From: Methanomicrobiales archaeon
GTDB taxonomy: Archaea > Halobacteriota > Methanomicrobia > Methanomicrobiales > Methanoculleaceae
Reading direction: 5' to 3'
DNA: 6,413 nt
NCBI GenBank assembly: GCA_012797575.1
Contig: JAAZOW010000031.1
Span: 1 to 6,413, forward strand
Within the stretch, counting starts at the first letter, position 1, and every line of letters starts with the position of its first letter. This document shows positions 1-4,317 of the stretch, one piece after another. Under the pieces are notes generated by a model. It had not been told where the DNA came from, made no database searches, and was given only the letters and a program-made list of their open reading frames with translations. The position numbers and the translations under genes were made by a program.

Positions 1-598
1 GCTTCCGTGCCTCATCTTTCCAGGTGGCAATCAGGCCTCCCAGCCAGTCCAGCTCGGTCACCGCGCTGGCGACGGCCGCGTTGACTTTGCCTCTGTAGCC
101 ATCCCACCGCCTCTTCAGGTAACCCCTCAGTGTCAGGCGGATCTCCGGGTTCTCAAGAGATGCATCAACCCAGGAGTCCATATCGATGTAGTAGTCATGG
201 AGCAGACCGAGGAGGTTCTCGTCCCGGCGGACGAGTTTTTTCTTGATATCGCCCGCGGTCAGTATATCAAGGCTATTATAGCGTTCAATCTTCTCATAGA
301 GCCCGATCTCATCCTCAGAGAAGATCTTTATGGCATCGAACACCTCCCCGTTGGCCTTCACGCTGGCTGCGAGGGCAACGAGAGCGGCATCGAACTGAGA
401 ACGACAGTGGGAGTCCAGATCCTTGTAGAACGTGCCACACTCTCCATCCTGGTACCGATCAGAATTCGCTCGGATCTGGTTCCAGAGATCAACCCTTCGT
501 TCAAGTGCCTCATACCGGATCTGAGGCCCGGCCTTTAAGACTCGTTTTGCCGGTAGCAGTAGTTTTTTTATGCATTCGAAATCTCCTTCGTCAAACAT
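1..598 (-). CDS. Helical protein of unknown function, C-terminus cut off by the window edge
   Basis: I do not recognise this family. The frame is open from an ATG at 598 down to position 2, giving 199 residues without a stop, so the gene continues beyond the left edge. The visible part is rich in Glu, Asp, Lys, Arg and Leu and is mostly predicted alpha-helical, with long amphipathic stretches at about residues 7-48, 66-108 and 116-149 and a Trp-rich segment at about 164-194. I see no signal peptide, membrane segment or metal-binding motif. The ATG directly follows the TAG of the upstream 171-residue gene, and a GGAG lies 8 nt before it, so the two are almost certainly co-transcribed and translationally coupled. 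This start is preferred because the stop codon immediately upstream is in the same frame. Sharing a divergent control region with the ESCRT-like operon makes a role in that system possible, but this is inference. Confidence 0.8.
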   Translation of the reverse strand, partial: MFDEGDFECIKKLLLPAKRVLKAGPQIRYEALERRVDLWNQIRANSDRYQDGECGTFYKDLDSHCRSQFDAALVALAASVKANGEVFDAIKIFSEDEIGLYEKIERYNSLDILTAGDIKKKLVRRDENLLGLLHDYYIDMDSWVDASLENPEIRLTLRGYLKRRWDGYRGKVNAAVASAVTELDWLGGLIATWKDEARK

Positions 599-1114
599 CT
601 AATCATCTCCTAAAAATACCTCCATCTCACAGTCGATCGTCTCGGCGAGAAGTTCAATGATCTCGCCATATCCCTGGATGGTGATCAAAACAGTCGCATT
701 TCCGTTGTTTTTCAGTGTGATCTCAATGGACGCTTGTCCTTTTTTTGTGGCTACGATGTACTTCTTTGTGTTCCCCGTTCTGTAGCCATACCCTGCATTG
801 ACCTTGCTCATCAGGTAGGAGAGAAACCTCTCGAGGGCCTCAAGCTCCATCCCGCTCTCATAACGCAGCCTCCTCGTCTTCTCCTCCACATCAGGGTGAT
901 ACTCCTCCATCTGGTAGACCCCAACCTTTCTTCTATCACCCTCAAGACGAGAATAGAGATCTTCAAGAAACTCATCGATGTTTGCTCCCTTGAAGATCAT
1001 CGCCGTCCCCTTTGGCTTGGTGATCTCTGCTCTATCCCCCCATCGCTCTATTGCGTAGTCTATACGCTTCCTCTCCGCATCAGATTCATAGTCCACAACC
1101 AGGAGATACTCCAT
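599..1114 (-). CDS. 171-residue protein of unknown function, possible two-domain alpha/beta protein
   Basis: I do not recognise this protein. Residues 1-70 alternate strand and helix: a strand at 2-9 (YLLVVDYE), a helix at 11-25, strands around 29-42, a helix at 46-58 and a strand at 62-69. This could be a small ferredoxin-like or similar alpha/beta fold. A charged helix (about 72-106) follows. The C-terminal part (about 116-171) looks like beta strands around an NNGN turn, with a helix at 150-160 and a strand ending in an acidic tail. No catalytic motif, signal peptide or membrane segment is visible. The start at 1114 lies about 30 nt downstream of a TATA-like element with no clear Shine-Dalgarno, which fits a leaderless or near-leaderless archaeal mRNA. 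It is first in a two-gene minus-strand operon divergent from the ESCRT-like operon. The opposite-strand open frame at 734-1117 is judged a shadow. Confidence 0.82.
   Translation of the reverse strand: MEYLLVVDYESDAERKRIDYAIERWGDRAEITKPKGTAMIFKGANIDEFLEDLYSRLEGDRRKVGVYQMEEYHPDVEEKTRRLRYESGMELEALERFLSYLMSKVNAGYGYRTGNTKKYIVATKKGQASIEITLKNNGNATVLITIQGYGEIIELLAETIDCEMEVFLGDD
607..610 (-). promoter_or_regulatory. Shine-Dalgarno site for the gene starting at 598
   Basis: On the minus strand the bases GGAGATGATTAG precede the ATG at 598. GGAG is 8 nt upstream, inside the last codons of the preceding gene. This site supports initiation at 598 as a separate protein rather than read-through of the intervening TAG. 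Confidence 0.6.
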
Positions 1115-1138
1115 TGATGTCTCATTTTGGGATTCCGC

Positions 1139-1148
1139 CTATATAGTG
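1139..1148 (-). promoter_or_regulatory. TATA box for the minus-strand operon
   Basis: On the minus strand the sequence reads CACTATATAG, preceded by the purine- and A-rich GGAGAAAA that could serve as a BRE. Its centre is about 30 nt upstream of the ATG at 1114, which would place the transcription start within a few bases of the start codon. No Shine-Dalgarno is seen in the short leader, in agreement. Confidence 0.55.
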
Positions 1149-1152
1149 TTTT

Positions 1153-1193
1153 CTCCATTTTGGATATTGTCTGGTTCAGTATCCAGATTGGAG
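1153..1193. promoter_or_regulatory. Imperfect inverted repeat, candidate shared operator
   Basis: The left arm CTCCATTTTGGATA (1153-1166) and right arm TATCCAGATTGGAG (1180-1193) are reverse complements at 12 of 14 positions, around a 13-bp spacer. The inner TGGATA/TATCCA and outer CTCCA/TGGAG blocks are perfect. The repeat sits centrally between the two divergent TATA boxes, and its right arm directly abuts the plus-strand TATA box, where TFB would bind. A dimeric regulator bound here could control both operons at once. No regulator gene is visible in the window. Confidence 0.5.
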
Positions 1194-1205
1194 ATATATT
1201 TATAT
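1194..1205 (+). promoter_or_regulatory. TATA box for the ESCRT-like operon
   Basis: ATATATTTATAT is a strong archaeal TATA box with the purine-rich GGAG immediately upstream. The predicted transcription start would be near 1224-1230, giving a leader of about ten nucleotides before the ATG at 1237. An in-frame ATG at 1204 overlaps this element and so is unlikely to be in the mRNA. Confidence 0.65.
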
Positions 1206-1236
1206 GTTCGGATGTCTCACTTTCGATAGAGAGCCT

Positions 1237-1827
1237 ATGAGTTTCTGGGATGTGTTCAGGAAGAACCCTGTTGATAAAATAAAGGTACGTGAACTCCAGG
1301 GAGAAGAGATCCGGCTAAAAAATCAGATTGAGCGTGCGCGCAAGGAGATCAATAAACTCGAGAAGGAGAAGAAGGTCCGGTTCCAGGAGGGCGTCGGGGC
1401 AGACCTCCTGAAGAAGAAGATGCTTGCCCAGGAGATCAAACAACTCGATATGGAGGTTAAGCTCAAGACGCAGAAGTTCATGGCGATGCACAAGCAGTTC
1501 ATGTTCATATCAAACCTCATCGTGATCAAGCAGTTCGAGAAAGAGCTGAAGAACACGCCATTCTGGGATAAGATCACTCACATCCCTCCTGAGCAGTTCG
1601 AGAGCGCCCTGATCAATGTCAACCTCTCGGGAAAGGCCTTTGAGAACGTGCTCGACAGCCTCAACCAGGTCTTTGAGATGGAGATCGCTGATTTCCAGAT
1701 GACTGAGGACGAGGCCGAGAAGCAACTGCTGGACACCTGGAGTCAGATCGAGGCCGGGACCATGGATCTGGAGGAGGGTGAGGATATGCTCTCCATAGAT
1801 AAAGATCTTGAGGGGAGAGAGGTCTGA
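1237..1827 (+). CDS. ESCRT-III/CdvB-like coiled-coil protein, first paralogue
   Basis: A 196-residue helical protein, proposed to be the filament-forming, membrane-binding partner of the ATPase two genes downstream. It begins MSFWDVFRKNPVDK, a short amphipathic segment like the N-termini of Vps2/CHMP proteins. A long basic helix (about 14-48, many Lys/Arg/Glu) and a second charged helix (about 53-107) could form the alpha1-alpha2 hairpin. A shorter region at 115-145, an acidic stretch and a terminal helix (about 157-173, EKQLLDTWSQIEAG) follow. The start at 1237 is chosen over the in-frame ATG at 1204 because the latter lies in the TATA box, and because from 1237 the protein aligns from its first residue with the next gene, including the shared NPV motif. 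No signal peptide, membrane helix or winged-helix domain is seen. ESCRT-III membership is inferred from architecture and context; a PspA-like or unrelated coiled-coil family remains possible. Confidence 0.8.
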   Translation: MSFWDVFRKNPVDKIKVRELQGEEIRLKNQIERARKEINKLEKEKKVRFQEGVGADLLKKKMLAQEIKQLDMEVKLKTQKFMAMHKQFMFISNLIVIKQFEKELKNTPFWDKITHIPPEQFESALINVNLSGKAFENVLDSLNQVFEMEIADFQMTEDEAEKQLLDTWSQIEAGTMDLEEGEDMLSIDKDLEGREV

Positions 1828-1836
1828 GGGAGAGCT

Positions 1837-2418
1837 ATGGGTCTCCTTTCCCGCCTCTTCGGGGCCAGAAATCCGGTTGAGTCGATGAGCCGAAAGGATC
1901 TCCACATCATGGAGATCCAGCTGACCCGGCGGATCGACGAGATCGCTGGGGAGGCAAAGAAGGTCGATGGAGAGATCGCACTCCTGCTTGAGAAGGCCCG
2001 TTCTCCCCTGTCCCGGAACGAGGAGATCAGTCTTGCACGCCGGATAAAGACCCTCTCTCAGAAGAAGGACATGAAGCTCGCCGCTCAGGCCCAGCTCGAC
2101 AAAGAGCTCAGAGCGGTCTCGAATATACTCATCCTCAAAGAGCACGAGGCAGATCTGAAGTCTGCCGGGATATGGAACCAGGTAAAGGATCTGGAACCTG
2201 ATGCCCTCGAAGACTGGCTTATCCAGAAGAATCTTGAAGGCCAGAGCAGAAGCGATCTCATCACGACGATCACCCAGATGACGTCAGGCGCGATGTCAAC
2301 CGGCGTGGAGGAGGATGACGATCTCGATGAGATCCTCGGCGTGATCAGGGCGGTGCAGGATGGATCCCTCGAGCCCACCGATGTGGATCTCACCGCAGAA
2401 CGCCGGGAGTATGAATAG
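1837..2418 (+). CDS. ESCRT-III/CdvB-like coiled-coil protein, second paralogue
   Basis: A 193-residue paralogue of the preceding protein. Both start with a short hydrophobic/basic segment followed by NPV (here MGLLSRLFGARNPVE). Residues 94-148 align without gaps to residues 91-145 of the neighbour, sharing S-N-x4-K, E-x2-LK, W, a single P, LI and NL-x-G. Predicted helices span about 18-55, 60-108 and 121-150. An acidic run VEEDDDLDE (157-165) leads into a terminal helix (163-175, DLDEILGVIRAV), reminiscent of the acidic tail and MIT-interacting motif of ESCRT-III proteins. The gene starts 9 nt after the previous stop, with GAGGGAG overlapping and following that stop, so the genes are coupled. 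The likely role is a second subunit of a heteropolymer, as Vps2/Vps24 or CdvB paralogues act in known systems; here that is inference. Confidence is high that it is a gene, moderate for the ESCRT-III assignment. Confidence 0.82.
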   Translation: MGLLSRLFGARNPVESMSRKDLHIMEIQLTRRIDEIAGEAKKVDGEIALLLEKARSPLSRNEEISLARRIKTLSQKKDMKLAAQAQLDKELRAVSNILILKEHEADLKSAGIWNQVKDLEPDALEDWLIQKNLEGQSRSDLITTITQMTSGAMSTGVEEDDDLDEILGVIRAVQDGSLEPTDVDLTAERREYE

Positions 2419-2432
2419 AACAGGATCTCGGG

Positions 2433-2465
2433 CCGGTTCATGAGACCCGGTCTTTATCCATTTTA
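2433..2465 (+). terminator. Hairpin followed by a T-rich tract between the second paralogue and the ATPase gene
   Basis: CCGGTTCATGAGACCCGG (2433-2450) folds into a 6-bp stem with one bulged C and a five-base loop. It is followed by a T-rich stretch (TCTTTATCCATTTTA). It lies in the only sizeable gap (70 bp) of the operon and could cause partial termination, so that the filament proteins are made in excess over the ATPase. The stem is short, and there is no supporting evidence beyond structure and position. Confidence 0.3.
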
Positions 2466-2473
2466 CAATATCT

Positions 2474-2481
2474 GAGGGGAT
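2474..2481 (+). promoter_or_regulatory. Shine-Dalgarno site of the ATPase gene
   Basis: GAGGGGAT matches the archaeal consensus GAGGTGAT at seven of eight positions and ends 7 nt before the ATG at 2489. It is the strongest ribosome binding site in the window and fixes the ATPase start, so the MIT-like N-terminal domain is included in the protein. Confidence 0.65.
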
Positions 2482-2488
2482 TACAGGC

Positions 2489-3643
2489 ATGAGAGTGGAC
2501 CTGACAGGCGCATTGAATTCGGTGCTGCAAAAGACTATCAAGGAGTATAGAGCCGCGGATGAGTGTGGTGATGTCCGGAGTGCCCGGGCAAAGGCCCTGG
2601 AGTGCGCAGGATTGCTGGAGCAGATAGCCCGATCGTCTCCGGGGCAGCGTGAGATCTACATGAAACGCGCTCAGGAGTGGAGAGCAATCGCGGGTCAGGT
2701 GGAGGCGAGGGGGAGCGGCAAGGTTGTGGAGTCGGCAGGGAGCGGAGAGAACGAGTTCCTGACCTACGCCGAGTCCCTGATAGCAACGACCCCGGTGCGA
2801 TGGGGCGATATCGGGGGTCTTGATACTGTCAAGCGGTTGATGATGGAGACGATCGTTATCGCCGGCTTAAGCAAGCCCGATTCCATCAAGCCCTGGAAGG
2901 GCATCCTCCTCTTTGGCCCGCCCGGCACCGGCAAAACCCTGCTTGCGGCCGCGGCTGCCGGCAGCCTCAACGCGACCTTCTTTGATGTCAAAGCGGATCG
3001 TGTTCTCTCGAAGTACTTCGGCGAGTCTTCAAAGATGGTCTCGGGTCTCTACGCGGCGGCGCGAGAGCACTCTCCATCCATCGTCTTTGTGGATGAGTTT
3101 GATGCTCTCAGTCAGTCTCGAAGTGGTGATACGAGTGAGGCGACACGAAAGCTGCTCTCAACCCTGCTCACCGAGCTGGATGGACTGCAGGACAAAAAGA
3201 GCGGGCAGCTCCTGCTCACCCTCGCGGCCACAAACACCCCCTGGGATCTTGATCCTGCGGTGCTCTCCCGGTTCCCACGCCGGATATATGTAACGCTCCC
3301 CGATCCGGCGGCCTGTTCTGAGATCCTGAAGATCCACACCAAGGATCTCGACTGTTCCGCCCTCGATATCGATGCCCTGGGAGCGCGCTGTGTGGAAAAC
3401 ATCTATTCGGGGCGTGATATTCAGAACCTCTGCCAGCAGGCGATCTGGCATATGGTCCGTGAAGAGAACCCCAATCTCCACCATCTTGCCGAGCTGCCGT
3501 TTGATGAGTTGAGGGAGCGCTCTCTGAAGGTGCGCGGACTTCGCGCCGGCGACTTTGAGGATGCGTTTGAGAAGATCAGGTCTCCCATAACCAGATCCGA
3601 TCTTCGGAGGTATGATGAGTGGAATGAGAGTTTTGGTGAGTGA
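2489..3643 (+). CDS. MIT-domain AAA+ ATPase of the Vps4/CdvC type
   Basis: A 384-residue AAA+ ATPase, proposed to disassemble or remodel the filaments encoded upstream. Residues 1-75 form a predicted three-helix MIT-like domain, followed by a flexible Gly/Ser linker. The AAA+ core starts at WGDIGG (105-110). Visible motifs are Walker A GPPGTGKT (143-150), pore-loop SKYFGES (174-180, Tyr where Vps4 has Trp), Walker B IVFVDEFD (198-205) and sensor-1 Asn249 in ATNTPWDLDPA. RFPRRIYVTLPD follows, matching the ATNxPWxLDxA...RFxxRIYxxLP pattern of the Vps4/katanin clade. SGRDIQNLC (307-315) matches the Vps4 SG-x-DI segment. The C-terminus (369-383, SDLRRYDEWNESFG) resembles the closing helix of Vps4. 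There is a single AAA domain, and little room for the beta-domain insertion of eukaryotic Vps4, as in archaeal CdvC. Oddly, Leu-Ser precede Arg261 where Vps4 has further arginines. The Vps4-type assignment is strong; its cellular role is inferred. Confidence 0.93.
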   Translation: MRVDLTGALNSVLQKTIKEYRAADECGDVRSARAKALECAGLLEQIARSSPGQREIYMKRAQEWRAIAGQVEARGSGKVVESAGSGENEFLTYAESLIATTPVRWGDIGGLDTVKRLMMETIVIAGLSKPDSIKPWKGILLFGPPGTGKTLLAAAAAGSLNATFFDVKADRVLSKYFGESSKMVSGLYAAAREHSPSIVFVDEFDALSQSRSGDTSEATRKLLSTLLTELDGLQDKKSGQLLLTLAATNTPWDLDPAVLSRFPRRIYVTLPDPAACSEILKIHTKDLDCSALDIDALGARCVENIYSGRDIQNLCQQAIWHMVREENPNLHHLAELPFDELRERSLKVRGLRAGDFEDAFEKIRSPITRSDLRRYDEWNESFGE

Positions 3644-3897
3644 GAGGGTGTAAGTGCATCATGTCACTGTATCTTCAAAGGTTTTGATGTGTGAGATGGA
3701 GTGCCAACAATCACGCGTAATGACGGGAATGGCCTGGCTTTATGAGGCCTCCCCCTCTTTTCAGTATGCCGGCATCCCCCGTCCGGCCTTTGGCCTCCTC
3801 CACTGCCCCGGGTTGGGCCGGGGGTAGTCATGGCGATACCCGGGGAGGGCCGTATCCGGGAGAGGAAACCCACGCGCCGGCTCCCTCTTCAGGCTTT

Positions 3898-4077
3898 CCC
3901 CATACATTGGACCGTGGGAGGTATACACCTGTGGGGGAGGGGCAGAGTGGCCAGAGGAACACCCCGAAGATCTCTGAATTGACAACGAGCAGTAGTCACT
4001 ACGGATGCCCTTTTGAGGTGGTGCCCCCCCGGGGGTGTAGACGCTGGCAGGAGACCTGGGCTTACCCATACGCGTGA
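3898..4077 (+). pseudogene. Possible remnant of a TnpB C-terminus and its 3' guide-RNA scaffold
   Basis: A plus-strand frame ending at the TGA at 4075-4077 reads a TPVGEG segment, then a Ser/Thr-rich stretch, then a tail with VVPPRGCRRWQ. No TnpB zinc finger or RuvC-like motif is present upstream. The pattern, a disordered tail whose stop codon lies within the GTGAAC that leads into a G+C-rich hairpin, is how archaeal IS200/IS605 tnpB genes commonly end. I infer a 5'-truncated fragment in which only the last 50-60 codons and the overlapping omega-RNA region survive. It could instead be noncoding sequence that is open by chance. Confidence 0.3.
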
Positions 4078-4106
4078 ACTACCCCGCGTTCGCGGACGGG
4101 GTCTTC
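4074..4106 (+). mobile_element. IS200/IS605-type right-end hairpin, candidate
   Basis: GTGAACTACCCCG (4074-4086) leads into a hairpin at 4081-4102: ACCCCG pairs with CGGGGT, and an inner CG-TTCG-CG stem-loop is offset by a two-base bulge. The hairpin is followed by CTTCC. The GTGAACTACCCC...GGGG-CTTC arrangement is, to my knowledge, typical of the right end of archaeal and bacterial tnpB-bearing IS200/IS605 elements. There the hairpin is the transposase recognition site and the 3' end of the omega-RNA. No transposase gene and no left end are visible, so this would be a solo end or decayed copy. A plain bidirectional terminator between convergent genes is the alternative. Confidence 0.42.
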
Positions 4107-4141
4107 CTGCTACGCCCCCTTCACCCCTGAAAGATAAATGT

Positions 4142-4315
4142 TCACATTTTAGCTCTCATAACCCTATCCATCAGCCGGTCTGATGCCTGGGCGGCGCTTT
4201 GAGGGTACATAAGCCTCTCATACTTCAGTGAGTATAGGATACCCCAGAGGCAATTTCGCGGAACCAGTGTGATATTCTCATGGATCAGATATGGGAGATT
4301 CCAGTCTCTCAGCAT
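4142..4315 (-). CDS. Small possible protein (57 residues) downstream of the TPR gene
   Basis: An open frame of 57 residues begins with ATG at 4315, two bases after the TAG of the TPR gene, an arrangement suggesting translational re-initiation. The frame is also open to an ATG at 4345, overlapping the TPR gene, which would give 67 residues. A GAGGTG lies about 14 nt before the 4315 start, rather far for a good Shine-Dalgarno. The sequence has mixed composition with aromatic residues in the first half (LRDWNLPYLI, CLWGILYSLKYERL) and a basic amphipathic helix at the end (SDRLMDRVMRAKM). I recognise no family. It may be a real small gene, or the degenerate end of a longer one. An AAATGT-TC-ACATTT inverted repeat (4136-4149) overlaps its stop codon. 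Confidence 0.38.
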   Translation of the reverse strand: MLRDWNLPYLIHENITLVPRNCLWGILYSLKYERLMYPQSAAQASDRLMDRVMRAKM

Positions 4316-4317
4316 CG

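Larger units (their letters stand above)
1116..1225. repeat. Pair of direct repeats flanking the divergent promoters
   Basis: The 15-mer GATGTCTCATTTTGG at 1116-1130 recurs as GATGTCTCACTTTCG at 1211-1225: 13 of 15 positions match and the first nine are identical. The copies lie just outside the two TATA boxes, each between a TATA box and the start codon it serves. They could be half of a regulator-binding architecture or a chance similarity; the position favours the former. No function is known. Confidence 0.4.
3644..4141. other. Convergent intergenic region without an intact gene
   Basis: This roughly 500-bp stretch separates the plus-strand ATPase operon from the minus-strand TPR genes. 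Positions 3644-3740 are of ordinary composition and hold no clear terminator. Positions 3760-3900 are strongly G+C-rich with several GGCC/CCGGGG blocks and open frames on both strands; these give Pro/Gly/Arg/Ser-rich translations unlike real proteins, so I regard them as noncoding. Positions from about 3900 to 4102 resemble the end of an insertion sequence and are described separately. I see no tRNA. Confidence 0.6.

Noticed and set aside
197..538. Plus-strand open frame of 113 residues
   Set aside because: It lies fully inside the minus-strand gene at 1-598, which has a Shine-Dalgarno site, a coupled start and more protein-like composition.
734..1117. Plus-strand open frame of 127 residues
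   Set aside because: It is antisense to the 171-residue gene and has no promoter or ribosome binding site. Its translation is Leu/Pro/Ile-rich, as expected for a reverse shadow.
1204..1236. In-frame upstream ATG extending the first paralogue by 11 residues
   Set aside because: The ATG lies within the TATA box and would be upstream of the expected transcription start. The paralogue alignment begins at the ATG at 1237.
1510..2145. Minus-strand open frame of 211 residues
   Set aside because: It crosses both paralogue genes in antisense. It is a composition shadow (Leu/Asp/Glu-rich from the reverse of charged-helix codons), and the plus-strand genes have motifs and mutual homology.
3761..4069. 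Minus-strand open frame of 102 residues
   Set aside because: Low-complexity Pro/Gly/Ser/Arg translation in G+C-rich DNA with no recognisable motif or start signal.
3742..4077. Full-length 111-residue plus-strand protein
   Set aside because: The first half is Pro/Gly/Ser-rich, matched by equally long open frames on the opposite strand, and has no ribosome binding site. Only the 3' end is kept, as a possible tnpB remnant.
3644..4141. tRNA or other structural RNA gene in the intergenic region
   Set aside because: I found no cloverleaf, CCA end or T-loop motif. The only clear structure is the 4081-4102 hairpin, better explained as an IS end or terminator.
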